Positions 17,182 through 27,069 of a DNA stretch of 64,000 nucleotides are shown piece by piece. The number at the start of each line of letters is the position of its first letter. Within the stretch, counting starts at the first letter, position 1. The stretch spans positions 62,001-126,000 of the forward strand of contig SRZB01000004.1 of the NCBI GenBank assembly GCA_004793585.1, in the 5' to 3' direction. The translations under genes were made by a program, and so were the position numbers. The notes beneath the pieces are model-generated. The model made no database searches and was not told the DNA's origin. It was given only the letters and a program-made list of their open reading frames with translations. The stretch comes from Hominisplanchenecus murintestinalis. Lineage in GTDB: Bacteria > Bacillota > Clostridia > Lachnospirales > Lachnospiraceae.

Positions 17182-17967
17182 TTAACGCTTTTTTAGTTCG
17201 GCAATAGCACCATAATGTAAAATATCAAATTCATTAGGCGCAATATGTTCAAGGAGTGTTCTATGTTCTTGTTCCCACATAGAAATTTCTTTTTCGGTAA
17301 GCGAAGCACCAATTCCACGACACGCTTTCATTCTTCCATTCCAGCTTTCATGGGTGAATGGTATTCTTACAGTAAATTCTTCGTGATGTACAAGTTCAAA
17401 GTTTTCTTTATAGCAATCGGGTATGTCTATTTGATGTATCGTTTCTCCTGCACCACTCCAGTTAGGACTATATTTTAACACAAGTTTTTCACTTGCTCCC
17501 GCAATTTTATCCTCAAATGGAAGCCATGCCATATATAAAACAAGAATCTTTCCCTCTTTTTTAAGCATACGATAAAACTTAGGCATAACAATTTTATGGT
17601 TAAAATACCAAAAACATTGACAGGCTGTGATTACATCAAAAGAATTATCTGAAAAACTTATATCTTCTGTTGGCACAACGTAATAATCTATATCCATATC
17701 TTTTGAAAGGATTTTGGCTTGTTCAATTTGATTTCCTGAAATATCGGTAGCCCTCCACTTCGCCCCATACTGGTACATATTTCTGGGAAGCACCCCTGTC
17801 CCTGTTCCAACATCAAGGATAGATTGTCCGTCTATACATAATTTGCGGTCAACAATTTTTTGATAAAATTCTTTTGGATAAATATCACGGAACTTTGCAT
17901 AATCTAAAGAGGTTTTCCCCCAATCAAAAGGTTTTCCGTTATCTATATCTCTATCAGTTATCTTCAT
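17182..17967 (-). CDS. Class I SAM-dependent methyltransferase
   Basis: The start is the ATG at 17967 (GGAGG six bases upstream), giving 261 residues. Rossmann-fold methyltransferase with motif I in ILDVGTGTGVLPRNM near residue 48, an acidic position after beta-2 (WRATDIS), and motif IV-like FDVITACQCFWYFNHK, as in ubiE/COQ5-like small-molecule methyltransferases. Substrate unknown. It is not a 23S rRNA Erm enzyme, since the Erm target-base motif is absent. Lower GC than the recombinase region suggests separate acquisition. Its own terminator follows. Confidence 0.85.
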   Translation of the reverse strand: MKITDRDIDNGKPFDWGKTSLDYAKFRDIYPKEFYQKIVDRKLCIDGQSILDVGTGTGVLPRNMYQYGAKWRATDISGNQIEQAKILSKDMDIDYYVVPTEDISFSDNSFDVITACQCFWYFNHKIVMPKFYRMLKKEGKILVLYMAWLPFEDKIAGASEKLVLKYSPNWSGAGETIHQIDIPDCYKENFELVHHEEFTVRIPFTHESWNGRMKACRGIGASLTEKEISMWEQEHRTLLEHIAPNEFDILHYGAIAELKKR

Positions 17968-18008
17968 ACTATGCCTCCATAAATTTCTTTTGCCCGACAA
18001 ACCGGAAG

Positions 18009-18287
18009 TTATCGCTTCCTGATAATCCAATCGTCATCTTGGTTTTTTCTCTCTGCATAGTAACCGCAAGGCATATCCTTTAAGGTACTGACAGAGTTAT
18101 CTAAATCAAAAACCCATTTTAAAGATACTAACTTTGCTTCATCCGTTTCATGTGTTTCTCCGCATAGAAATTGCCACATTCCGTCATCTTCATCATGTGA
18201 TACATATAGAATAGGTGCCTGACTCTCCAATATATGGCAACAGATAATCGTAGCAGTATCGGGTGAATCATAAAAAGGAAATTCCAT
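18009..18287 (-). CDS. DUF2185-like small protein
   Basis: 92 residues from the ATG at 18287, preceded by AAAGGAG. It contains ILYVSHDEDDGMWQFLCGETHE and VSLKWVFDLDNSV, the pattern of the DUF2185 family. That family is sometimes grouped with immunity-type proteins, but its function is not established. Soluble and acidic. It sits 41 bases upstream of the methyltransferase and may be co-transcribed with it. Confidence 0.65.
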   Translation of the reverse strand: MEFPFYDSPDTATIICCHILESQAPILYVSHDEDDGMWQFLCGETHETDEAKLVSLKWVFDLDNSVSTLKDMPCGYYAERKNQDDDWIIRKR

Positions 18288-18516
18288 GTCTGTTACTCCT
18301 TTCAAATTTCGATTTATAGTATTCGTTCCTATTTCTCAAAAACTACAAAAGCACATTCGTAAGGATGGGCGCAATACACACTTTCTTGCTTATCAGTTCT
18401 GTTAATTTTCTTTTATCGTTATCCATAGATAATTTGTATAAATTTTATATCTATTTTTAGATTATCCACATAAATACTATGTTTTCAAGTATTTTGAAGT
18501 ATAGAAAATCATTCAT

Positions 18517-18537
18517 TTTACCACGAATTTACCACGA
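18517..18537. repeat. Phased direct repeat TTTACCACGA
   Basis: Two copies of TTTACCACGA begin at 18517 and 18528, 11 bases apart. They lie in an otherwise empty 377-base gap (18288-18664) that also holds the terminator at 18573. The spacing matches that of TGGCAAC at 6775 and 6786 beside guaA. They may be remnants of recombination sites. Confidence 0.35.
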
Positions 18538-18572
18538 TTGATTGAGCCTTGATATGACAATAAAATAGCGCT

Positions 18573-18606
18573 AAAAAGACACCCTTAACTTAAGCGGTGT
18601 CTTTTT
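18573..18606. terminator. Bidirectional terminator
   Basis: AAAAAGACACC and GGTGTCTTTTT form an 11-bp stem around a 12-base loop, with a T-run on both strands. Confidence 0.85.
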
Positions 18607-18664
18607 ATGTACGGATATGAAATTGTCAAACTGAGATTTGTACTTCTGAACAGCTTGGATTTAT

Positions 18665-18808
18665 CTATTTCACGATAAATCTATAAATTGCATAGGCAAC
18701 CCATATAATCCAAGAAAAAAACCACAAATCAAAGAGAATACTTATTGTTAAATAAACGATAGCAACAGCGATTGCTATTATCCAATTTTTCTTTTTAGTA
18801 TATTCCAT
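18665..18808 (-). CDS. 47-residue two-helix membrane peptide
   Basis: A short minus-strand frame with GGAGGTGG nine bases before the ATG. The sequence begins MEYTKKKNWIIAIAVAIVY and continues as two hydrophobic segments (about 9-24 and 28-43) joined by LFDLW, ending in Lys. Trp-rich small membrane proteins of this shape are common beside Xre regulators and transporters in Clostridia, but no role is established. It has its own terminator downstream (18573-18606). Confidence 0.7.
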   Translation of the reverse strand: MEYTKKKNWIIAIAVAIVYLTISILFDLWFFSWIIWVAYAIYRFIVK

Positions 18809-18862
18809 AATCAACCACCTCCACAACTGCAAATCTATCCCAGTTATATAAACTGGGATTTG

Positions 18863-19543
18863 TCAATGAATCACCTCATAGCGTAATCTAAGATACGAGT
18901 TCTCCAAAACTACACATTCTTGCAACTTCACAACACCCAATTTTGATAATTCGCATTCTTCTGTCAAAGACTTTCCATCAATTAGAGTAGAAGTATCCTT
19001 GCCGCCAATCAAAACAGGTGCAATAATAATATCTACATAATCAAACAGCTTTTCACGAAGAAATAAGTTATTCAATGTTCCTCCAGTCTGGATTGTTATT
19101 CTCTCACAACCATATTCCGATTTAAGTTTTATAAGTGCATCTTTTAAGGATAATTCATTTTGGTATATGATATGAAGATTTTCATCCTCTACGTTAAAGG
19201 CAGGATGTCTTGTATTCGTCGTAATCAGCACAAACTCTTTTGATAAAGCACAAAAATAGCGAATACCATTTTCATTCAAATGTTTATTATCAATTACAAC
19301 AAAGGAAACCGGTGTTTTCCTTGGTATTTTCTTTTTATTTACTCCCATTTTTTCTTGCACTCTACCCGAGTTGAAAGACCACAAATCTGTTGTCTGCTCT
19401 ATTTCGTAATATTGGTGTAATCCCTCATTAACGCCTTTAATTTTAGGAAAATCCTTATCTACATCCAAATCATCTGTTGCACCAGTACTTATTTTCCCAT
19501 CAACAGACATTAGCATAAACAATGTTGTAATAGGTCTATCCAT
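18863..19543 (-). CDS. RibD C-terminal / dihydrofolate-reductase-fold reductase
   Basis: The start is the ATG at 19543 with GGAGG nine bases upstream; the longer reading from 19693 is not supported. The 226 residues match the stand-alone RibD C-terminal (pyrimidine reductase) domain: FMLMSVDGKISTG at the N-terminus, a central DLWSFNSGRVQEKMG, and IQTGGTLNNLFLREKLFDYVDIIIAPVLIGG as the NADPH-binding part. It is not a trimethoprim-resistance DHFR. No other riboflavin gene is nearby, so the substrate may be a different pterin or pyrimidine-like compound. Confidence 0.8.
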   Translation of the reverse strand: MDRPITTLFMLMSVDGKISTGATDDLDVDKDFPKIKGVNEGLHQYYEIEQTTDLWSFNSGRVQEKMGVNKKKIPRKTPVSFVVIDNKHLNENGIRYFCALSKEFVLITTNTRHPAFNVEDENLHIIYQNELSLKDALIKLKSEYGCERITIQTGGTLNNLFLREKLFDYVDIIIAPVLIGGKDTSTLIDGKSLTEECELSKLGVVKLQECVVLENSYLRLRYEVIH

Positions 19544-19708
19544 TTTATCTTTCCTCCACAAATTCCAATTCGCTTTCTTCATATCCATATTATAACAGTT
19601 CCATATATCCGCCACAACAAAAATCAGCATACCCTTTGATATTTTTCTGCCTTGAAAATGCACACTTCTTTCTTCCTCTTGATTACCCAACACAGAAAAG
19701 AAAAAAGG

Positions 19709-20344
19709 CTACTCGTCCTCATTATCAAAATGATTATTCCTTAATACTTCCCGTAACAGTTCCATATCTTCTTTTGAATTGGGGTTTATCATTTTTACAA
19801 CCTGATAAGGCGTACCGTACTTGTGTCCGTCTGTGCTTTCCCCAAACATATCCATGCTGTATAAATCATCATAGCGGTTTAATATTTTCTGAAATTTCAA
19901 GTGCTGGATAAATTCCTTGATAGGGTAAAGGTCGGACGCTTGTATCTCCGTTCCGTTGATATAGTCTGTGATGTATTTCCGCAACTGTTCCAGCTCATAC
20001 TCCAGCCATTCTTCTTCGCTGTCAAAGAAGTTATCATAGTGTCCATGTTTCAACTCTGCATTTAGGCGTTCTTCCGTCCTTAAAAACTGGCAGACTTCCT
20101 TTTCGGCTTGATTAACATACTTCCATTTTCCCGACAATAATTCATTGGGCGTTACTCCCAGCACGTCCATTATCTTTTCCAGCGTATCAAAGGTAGGATA
20201 GTTTACCCCTCTTTCAATCTTGGAAAGGCTCTGCATATTGATACCGATTTTGTCCGCAAACTCCTGCTGTTTCATTTTCCTGTGTTTTCTTATGGTCTGT
20301 ATGTTCTCTCCTAAGAAAATCATTTTCTTTATATAACCCTCCAT
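19709..20344 (-). CDS. Xre-family regulator with helical C-terminal domain
   Basis: 211 residues. The helix-turn-helix at about 12-65 reads NIQTIRKHRKMKQQEFADKIGINMQSLSKIERGVNYPT, a canonical Xre pattern. The remaining 140 residues are acidic and helical with no catalytic motif. Two starts are possible: 20344 (GGAG 15 bases upstream) or the ATG at 20323. Neither is well placed, so the first 7 residues are uncertain. It lies 82 bases downstream of the first ABC permease on the same strand and may regulate or share that transcript. Confidence 0.8.
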   Translation of the reverse strand: MEGYIKKMIFLGENIQTIRKHRKMKQQEFADKIGINMQSLSKIERGVNYPTFDTLEKIMDVLGVTPNELLSGKWKYVNQAEKEVCQFLRTEERLNAELKHGHYDNFFDSEEEWLEYELEQLRKYITDYINGTEIQASDLYPIKEFIQHLKFQKILNRYDDLYSMDMFGESTDGHKYGTPYQVVKMINPNSKEDMELLREVLRNNHFDNEDE

Positions 20345-20425
20345 AACTTAGTATAACCGCTCCTTTCGTTGCTTTTCTTTCTGTTTATAAGCCTATCATA
20401 CTTATTTATCGTAAATTTTATACGC

Positions 20426-22810
20426 TTATTCCATTGCCCTGATTTGCTCAACAAGAGATTGCTTTTTCAGATTTCCAGTTGTGTAAGAAATCAAGGTAAA
20501 CTGCACAATCAGCAGGATTGCTAAATATATCAATACGATCAGCCACGGAAATGAATAATAAAAGTATGGATTCATCATTTTCACAACTACCTGTACGGAT
20601 AGGAAGCCCAATCCAGTTCCCAAAACCACTGTTACAAGCGTAGCAAAAACGGAATAAATCAATCCCTCATAACACAGCATTTTGATCAGTTGCTTTTTAC
20701 TCAAACCAATTGCCTGTAACATTCCAATTTCCTGCCTGCGGGACAGAAAGTTTGTGATTGTCGTATTGACAAGGTTGATTAAAGAAAAGCACACAACAAT
20801 AACAGCCACGATCAACAATACCCCGAAAGAAAGTTGTTGAAGTCCGCTATAATAAGAGATACTTTCTTTTATGGTTTCCATAACCAAATCGCTATTTCCG
20901 TCTATCAGTTGATTTAATGCAGCTTCAACCGTATCAAATTTTTCCATATCGGTAATTACGGAAATCGTACCTGTGCAATCTATCCCGGTCGCTTCATTCA
21001 TAAGCTGCTCTGGAAGCGCAAAGCATTTTGAAAAGCCGGAGTAAGAATATTCGTTTACAATGCCCATGACGGTATAGGTCTTTGTGCGAATTTGGCCGGA
21101 TTTGGTTTTATAGTCCACTTCGACGGTATCACCCAACGCAGCCTCAATATCATAGAGATCGGCACGCTCTTGAAGCAAGACAATTCCATTGCCTGCCACC
21201 AGTTCATCATAATCAATGGTGCCTGCAATTCGTTCTTCCTCTAAATTCTGCTGCTCATCCCGGCAAAAGCCCTGAATCCATTTTCCAGAATTACCATTTA
21301 CAAGATATTCTGCGTCTGTGTAATACCAGCGCTTGATTCCTGTAACCCCATCAATAGATTCTACTGCATTTACAAAATCGGCATTTAGAAAATTCTTTTG
21401 CTGCAATCCAGACAAAGAAATACCGGCGGTGTCCCACGATTGATTTGCGTTGAGCTGGATGTTAAATTCACCGACAGGGAACGCCCTGCCTCTTGCCTCT
21501 GCAACGCCATCATAGGAAACTAACATTGTCGAAATCAATACAACCAATACTCCGCCGAGTGAAAGAGAAAGTATTGTTAAAGTGGACTTTGCCTTTTGTC
21601 TGGACAGATTCATTTTAGCAAGTGAAGCAGGCGTTATTTTACGGTGCAACACGGAACTTTCTTTCATTTTTCCTTGATAATCGGAATATCGCAATGCTTC
21701 CAGCGGAGATACTGCCGCAGCTCTTTTTACAGGAGTATGAATAGCAATCATCACAATAATAAATGCAAAAAGGCCAACCCCGGCCGTCACACATAAAGTA
21801 GTCAGCCAGTACCAACCGGCAGGAATCAGGAAGTACCCAATCACATTTCCAATAACCAGACCAATCGGGATAGCAATGGCAGCAAGTAATTTTCCCTCGC
21901 GGTAAACCATCTTTTTGATCTGTCGTTTTGTAGTTCCGATTGTGCGAAGCTGTCCATAGTTACGGATACTGCTTGCTACTGAAATATAAAAAATCGAATA
22001 GATCACAATGCCGGAACCAATGAAAGTTACAAAACCGATCAAGAAATAGAACAGCATATCGCTTCCGTGATTTTCGTCCTTTAAGTTAAAATATGTGGAA
22101 CGGACAATCACACTATCATCGGAAATTTTTAATTGCTGCGCCAGAGTGTTTGCATAGTTGGTGGCTTCTTCCTCGCTCATATTTTGAGCGCCTTTCAGCC
22201 CAATGTAATAATCAATCATGCCCTCGTCGCCATACTGCTGTCTTACTAATTCTTTCGATATAATGGCTGTATAGCGCCCAATATCGCCGGTTTTCACATC
22301 TAAGATTCCCGTCAATTTGAAATCATGGGTAGTCCCGTCAGAAAAGGGAATTTGAATTGTCTGTCCCAATTCATTTGAATAGCCCAAACTATCCAAAAAG
22401 GATTCCTGCACTACAATTTCATTCTCCGAAGCTGGTAAATCTCCCGAATAGGGCATACTTTGGGATTTTAGCATATCTGCATTTGCATAAGTAAAATTCA
22501 CGGTTGAATGGTTTACCTGTTCAGAAAATGCGTTAAAAAATTCCCCAACCCACGCAATTTCTTCTTGCTTGTATAGTTCTTGTCCCTGTTGTTCAGAAAT
22601 CGCATGGTACATAATCTGTGCTGTTTTTTGGTTGCGGTTCTGCGTTTCCTGCATAACTCCAAAGCCATAGAGGACAATGGCAGATAGCAATGCGCTGGCA
22701 AGTGCAATCGTCAAAACAATAAAGATATTTCTTTTTCGATTTGCCGAGATACTGCGATTTGATATGCGCTTTACTATGCCACTGGTGTCATTTTCAAAAG
22801 GCCATGTCAT
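20426..22810 (-). CDS. FtsX-type ABC permease 1 (peptide-antibiotic transporter family)
   Basis: 794 residues with a good GGAGG before the ATG. It begins MTWPFENDTSGI, a signature shared with two other permeases in the cluster. One membrane helix lies at about 28-50, then a large extracellular domain. A first FtsX block of three helices lies near 250-370, followed by a second extracellular domain, and a second FtsX block near 660-790 contains NFLSRRQEIGMLQAIGLSKKQ. This layout fits MacB/BceB-like transporters that remove or sense antimicrobial peptides at the membrane. It lies 14 bases downstream of its ATPase gene. Confidence 0.9.
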   Translation of the reverse strand: MTWPFENDTSGIVKRISNRSISANRKRNIFIVLTIALASALLSAIVLYGFGVMQETQNRNQKTAQIMYHAISEQQGQELYKQEEIAWVGEFFNAFSEQVNHSTVNFTYANADMLKSQSMPYSGDLPASENEIVVQESFLDSLGYSNELGQTIQIPFSDGTTHDFKLTGILDVKTGDIGRYTAIISKELVRQQYGDEGMIDYYIGLKGAQNMSEEEATNYANTLAQQLKISDDSVIVRSTYFNLKDENHGSDMLFYFLIGFVTFIGSGIVIYSIFYISVASSIRNYGQLRTIGTTKRQIKKMVYREGKLLAAIAIPIGLVIGNVIGYFLIPAGWYWLTTLCVTAGVGLFAFIIVMIAIHTPVKRAAAVSPLEALRYSDYQGKMKESSVLHRKITPASLAKMNLSRQKAKSTLTILSLSLGGVLVVLISTMLVSYDGVAEARGRAFPVGEFNIQLNANQSWDTAGISLSGLQQKNFLNADFVNAVESIDGVTGIKRWYYTDAEYLVNGNSGKWIQGFCRDEQQNLEEERIAGTIDYDELVAGNGIVLLQERADLYDIEAALGDTVEVDYKTKSGQIRTKTYTVMGIVNEYSYSGFSKCFALPEQLMNEATGIDCTGTISVITDMEKFDTVEAALNQLIDGNSDLVMETIKESISYYSGLQQLSFGVLLIVAVIVVCFSLINLVNTTITNFLSRRQEIGMLQAIGLSKKQLIKMLCYEGLIYSVFATLVTVVLGTGLGFLSVQVVVKMMNPYFYYSFPWLIVLIYLAILLIVQFTLISYTTGNLKKQSLVEQIRAME

Positions 22811-22824
22811 AGCCTGCCACCTCC

Positions 22825-23490
22825 TTACTCCACGATCTTGCCGTCCTCAATGCGGACAATCCGATCTGCAAGACGGGCTATGTCGTTGTTGTGGGTAATC
22901 ATCACGACAGTTTGTCGGAACTCCGCACTGGTGCGCTTGATAAGCCCCAGCACCTCGGCGCTGGTCTTGCTGTCAAGGTTGCCGGTCGGCTCGTCGGCCA
23001 GCACGATAGCCGGTTTTGTAATCAAGGCGCGGGCGATAGCCACACGCTGCTGCTGGCCGCCGGAAAGATTGTTCGGCATATTTTTCAGTTTATCTTCCAG
23101 CCCCAGCAGATGAACGATCTCGTTCAAAAACTTCTGATCCACCGTGTCCCCGTCCAGCTCCACCGGCAGGACGATGTTCTCATACACATTCAGAATAGGA
23201 ACAAGGTTATAGTTCTGGAAGATAAAGCCGATGTTGCGGCGACGGAAGATGGTAAGCTGCTCGTCGTTCATTTTTGACAAGTCTTTGTCCCGGACAATCA
23301 CATTGCCGGAAGTAGGGGTGTCCAGCCCGCCCATCATGTGAAGCAGGGTAGACTTGCCGCTGCCGGAGGTTCCTACAACAGCCACAAACTCGCCGTCCTC
23401 CACGGAGAAGTTCACACCGTCAAGGGCGCGGGTAATGTTCGGCTCTGTGCCGTAATACTTTTTCAGGTCGATCGTCTGTAAAATACTCAT
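22825..23490 (-). CDS. ABC transporter ATPase (MacB/BceA-like)
   Basis: The start is the ATG at 23490 with AAAGGA nine bases upstream, giving 221 residues. Complete ATPase: Walker A GTSGSGKSTLLHMMGG, Q-loop FQNYNLVPILNVYEN, signature [15 protein letters not shown], Walker [13 protein letters not shown] and H-loop MITHNND. The LVPILNVYEN and DEPTGNLD forms are typical of the antimicrobial-peptide/lipoprotein-release subfamily. It is the only ATPase in the 20-42 kb cluster, so it probably powers all the MTWPF-type permeases there. Confidence 0.93.
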   Translation of the reverse strand: MSILQTIDLKKYYGTEPNITRALDGVNFSVEDGEFVAVVGTSGSGKSTLLHMMGGLDTPTSGNVIVRDKDLSKMNDEQLTIFRRRNIGFIFQNYNLVPILNVYENIVLPVELDGDTVDQKFLNEIVHLLGLEDKLKNMPNNLSGGQQQRVAIARALITKPAIVLADEPTGNLDSKTSAEVLGLIKRTSAEFRQTVVMITHNNDIARLADRIVRIEDGKIVE

Positions 23491-23495
23491 AAAAT

Positions 23496-23756
23496 TCAAT
23501 CCTTTCTTTGTTTATTGTAAATGTGGAACGCTGCTGCGCCGGTGGCCGCCAACTGTACCAGAATCAGCACCGCGAACAGACCGAAGCTCTCATAGTAGAA
23601 CAGTTCATCCAAAAACAGGAGAACATCACAGAGAGCAGTCAAGGCAACCGTCCAGCGGATGTGCCGAGCCAGCCATTGCCGGAACACCAGCACAAGGGCA
23701 ACGGGCGGGACGATCAGCAGCGCCAGATTCAAAATCAAGGTCGGGGTCAGTTCCAT
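23496..23756 (-). CDS. Small three-helix membrane protein of the ABC operon
   Basis: 86 residues with GGAGG eight bases before the ATG. Hydrophobic segments lie at about 5-24, 34-50 and 56-78, with a short basic C-terminus (YNKQRKD). No catalytic motif. Five bases separate it from the ATPase start, and it is the first gene after the compound operator, so it leads the operon small protein - ATPase - permease - Xre regulator. Probably an accessory subunit or sensor; unrecognised. Confidence 0.75.
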   Translation of the reverse strand: MELTPTLILNLALLIVPPVALVLVFRQWLARHIRWTVALTALCDVLLFLDELFYYESFGLFAVLILVQLAATGAAAFHIYNKQRKD

Positions 23757-23800
23757 TGCGTCGCCTCCTTGCTTTTGCTGATAAGGGTATTGTAAAACCC

Positions 23801-23877
23801 AAATGTCCGCGAAATGTTACAGCGGTCAAAAAATTTCATCGAAAATCGGGGTGAAATGTTACAGCACTCGGACATTT
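23801..23877 (-). promoter_or_regulatory. Compound operator/promoter of the ATPase operon
   Basis: AAATGTCCG (23801-23809) and GAAATGTTACA (23811-23821), then a second GAAATGTTACA (23853-23863) and CGGACATTT (23869-23877). On the minus strand a TACAAT -10 element lies just downstream, and the site covers the -35 region, suggesting activator-dependent transcription. The 89-base block is nearly identical to the one at 37866-37954. Confidence 0.72.
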
Positions 23878-23882
23878 CAAAA

Positions 23883-26024
23883 TCAGTCTGCCATTTTGAT
23901 CCGTTCCACCAACGAATTTCTGCATTGAATTTTTAGACAGATAGCAGAAATTATAATCGGTGTTATTATTAAGCAGACACCGTAAATCAATAATGGAATA
24001 AAAGGAAAAGCGTATTGAAAATAAGTTAATCCATTTGTAGATAATATCCGTACTAACAAATAACCCATCGAGGTTCCTGCCACAAGCGTAATAATCAAGC
24101 ATGGAATAATCAGTAAGACGCTTTCATGCAGCAACATTTTCTTTATCTGCTTTTTTGTCATACCGATAGACTCCAATATTCCAAATTCTTTTCTCCTTGT
24201 ACTGATACGACTAATCAAGGTGTTTGTCAGATTAAAAATGCTAAACATAATGACAAAGGCAGATACCCCATAAACTTGTACGCTAGTATTATGAATCGTA
24301 TTTGCTGAAGATGCTTTTACCTCTTGTAAGGTTTCCATTACCAAATCAGGGTGTTTGGACAGTATTTCATTTAACTTGCTTTCTACTGATTTACCCACTT
24401 TTTCATATTCGGGTACGGACAAAGTTAAAGAAGCTGTTAAATCCATATCTCCCCACAACTTTTCTATGGTTTCTTTTGGAAGATAAAAACCCTCATTCAT
24501 ACTTTTTTCGGAAGTACCGGCAATTAAAACATCTGTGCTGTGTTCAATTCCATCGAACCATCGTAATGTCTCTTTTTCTCCTATTGATGGGCAAGTATGA
24601 TAGACTTCGTTCTGTACGCTTGTCCCTAATATAACCATAGCGTTTTGTTTCACCAATGTTTCGTATGTCCAATCGACAGGAAGCGTTTTCAAAATTTCCT
24701 CCTGATTATCAGGTGTAATCGGAATAATGGGAATTTCTAATTGTTCATCGTGATACTCAATAATGGCTGCGGTTCTCTCCGTAGCATAAATCTCTTTAAC
24801 TTCCGGGATTTGTTGCAATTCTTCCATGAGTTCCTGTGAAAAAGGCGTATCAACTTGATACTCCGAAATGCCATACGGTTTCGGGTTGACTAATGTATTG
24901 TGGTTAATCGTAATATAATATTCTCCATCTTCCAAATTCCCCATTCTCGCAAAGGAATCTGGATTCCATGATGATATAAAAGTGGCTCCAACCATAAATA
25001 AAATCCCACCGATTGCAAGTGAGGCAATCGTCAGATTGTGTTTTTTTCGATCCTGCTTTTCGCTTAATACAGCTAAAGAATACGGTGAGAGACGAATATG
25101 ATTTTTCCTTTTCCGCGCTTTACTTTCTTTCAGTTCTGAATCATTTCCAACATATTTTGTTGCTTCAATGGGGGGAATTTTTGAAGCTATTTGTGCAGGC
25201 TTATATATGGAAATTTGTACGATGATAATGCCTAATATTATTGCGAAAATACTTGTAGCTATGGCATTGAGAATCGTTATCCCATTCGGCTCTAACAAAT
25301 ATGCAAATATGATACCTACTGCAATACCGGCAGGTATTCCGAACAGGCAGAAACGATACCCCTCTTTACGAATCATCCGCTTAATTTGTTTTTCTGTCAT
25401 GCCAATAGTTTTGAGCTGTCCAATCTGCTGCACTTGATTTGATACCGAAAGGTAGAATACACTGTATATGACAATCCCACTTGAAAATGCAATAAAAAGC
25501 GTAGCTAAAAGAACACTTCCCATTCCTGATCCACTAATAAGTGAGGAACAGAATTTGCTATTAAAATAAAGTTGATTCCTACTTATGTCTTGCGATGAAG
25601 CAAGACGATATACTGTATTCTCAAAATCAACAAGTCCCATTTCTGTCGCACCATTTACACGAATCAAAGCACTATACGGAATATCAGATAATAACACGCC
25701 CCGTTCTGCATATGCCGGGGAGACATAAAAGTAATATGTTCCTGTTTCCACATTATCAGTAAAACCAGTAATGATAAAATCCTCTGTTTTACTCTCCGCC
25801 GTTGGTAAAGTGATGGTATCTCCTATATTTAGCTGATAGCCCAGCTCTAATTGAACATTTTTATCAATTACAATTTCATTGTACTGTTCTGGACGGGTTC
25901 CACTGACTAATTCATAAGATTTTATAATTCCAAAACCAGTCGGCATATAAACCGCTTCAAATTTGATCCCATCCATCAGAAAACTATTACTATGCTTAAG
26001 GTCAGTACGTATAAAGGACAAGAC
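23883..26024 (-). pseudogene. FtsX-type ABC permease 2, C-terminal part of a split gene
   Basis: 714 codons. The frame carries the first extracellular domain and both FtsX blocks (QQIGQLKTIGMTEKQIKRM and STRRKEFGILESIGMTKKQ) but lacks the N-terminal MTWPF segment and first membrane helix. Upstream of 26030 the sequence is unrelated and meets a stop codon. The missing 100 codons are at 37534-37833. Joining the two at the shared GAAAA gives KEVF followed by VLSFIRTD in one frame and a total of 813 residues, close to the 794 and 802 of its paralogues. The nested element between the fragments therefore inactivated this permease. Confidence 0.88.
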
Positions 26025-26090
26025 GAAAAACAACACATAATAAGGCAGTTACCGAAAAAGCAAACCTTTGTGACAAAATCAAACAGGCAG

Positions 26091-26132
26091 AAAAAAGCAC
26101 GATTTGACAATCAACGCCAATCGTGCTTTTTT
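26091..26132. terminator. Bidirectional terminator at the left end of the nested element
   Basis: AAAAAAGCACGATT pairs with AATCGTGCTTTTTT (14-bp stem), with a T-run on both strands. It lies between the element end and repA. Confidence 0.85.
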
Positions 26133-26156
26133 CATTCTTGAAAAGGAGGGCACTCA

Positions 26157-27044
26157 ATGTCGAGCGTAACTTTATCAGACTATTATTGCGGCGATGAAGA
26201 AATACGGTTTTCACACTTCCGCATCCCCCGCCAGCTTATCACCCATTCTCGCTTCAAGCCCCTGTCTGCGGACGCCAAGTTGTTATATGGTATGTTGCTG
26301 AATCGTATGAGCCTGTCCGCCAAAAATGACTGGCACGACAACTCCGGGCGGGTTTATATTTACTTCACTGTAAAAGAGGTTTGCGAGGTCATAGGCTGCG
26401 GGCGAAACAAGGCCATGCGGTTATTGGCAGAGTTGGATACCAGCAAAGGAATCGGCCTGATTGAGCGAATCAAACAGGGCCAGGGGAAGCCGGACAGGAT
26501 TTTTGTCAAGCGAATCACTATGCAGGAGCATATGGAGGCACCCGATCAAGGCCCTGCCGCACCCATTTTGCCGGCTGATTTTTCCGACGTGCAGAGGTCG
26601 GAAAAATCGACTTCAAGGCATCGGGAAAATCGACGTCTTGAGGTTTCAAAAGCAAACCCGAATTATACTGATAAAAACCAAACTGATTTTATTCATACTA
26701 ATCAATCCATCTATCCCCCTACCCCCACCGCAAACCAGGCGGTAATGGATAGATACGAGCTAAGAGAGGAACCCAGGAAAAATAGTATGTCTTATGGGCT
26801 TTTACAGTTTTTCTACTGTTCAGCACGATGTTGGGGAAATGCGTCTCACCGTGAGACGCATTTCTTTTGTGGAAAAAACGCCGTTAAAAAAGGAATCATC
26901 TACCCAGCAACACCACAACGGACAGCGCCGCCGAAAGGCGGTGCTGTCCGAGCAAGTATGTCATTTGTTAAACACAAACGACCCTTGTTAGGGGGCACTG
27001 CCCCCTTAAAACCCCCAGCCCACGAAAAATACGTCTCACCATGA
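26157..27044 (+). pseudogene. RepA-type replication initiator, C-terminally truncated
   Basis: The frame begins MSSVTLSDYYCGDEE after GGAGG. Residues 1-125 match the RepA N-terminal domain (FSHFRIPRQLITHSRFKPLS, DAKLLYGMLLNRMSLS, CEVIGCGRNKAMRLL, IERIKQGQGKPDRIF), found in theta plasmids and in circular forms of Firmicute elements. A linker leads to MDRYELREE, where family members continue into a second domain. Here the frame instead runs through a GTCTCAC palindrome into unrelated GC-rich sequence up to 27044. The C-terminal domain is thus lost. The N-terminal domain could still bind DNA; replication function is doubtful. Confidence 0.75.
26836..26864. repeat. GTCTCAC palindrome, copy 1
   Basis: Perfect 14-bp arms, GAAATGCGTCTCAC and GTGAGACGCATTTC, around a single C. 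It lies inside the out-of-family tail of repA. Confidence 0.85.
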
Positions 27045-27052
27045 GACGCATT
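27028..27052. repeat. GTCTCAC palindrome, copy 2 (imperfect)
   Basis: AATACGTCTCACCATGAGACGCATT, centred at about 27040, with two mismatches, 18 bases before the mobC start. It overlaps the end of the repA frame. Confidence 0.75.
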
Positions 27053-27069
27053 ACGAAAGGGAGACTGCC

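Noticed and set aside
17182..17967. Erm-type rRNA methyltransferase conferring antibiotic resistance
   Set aside because: The motif IV region (CQCFWYF) is that of small-molecule methyltransferases; Erm enzymes have a different catalytic motif and size.
18863..19543. Trimethoprim-resistance dihydrofolate reductase
   Set aside because: The fold is shared, but the motifs are those of the RibD C-terminal reductase group, with IQTGGTLNNLF rather than the DHFR active-site sequence.
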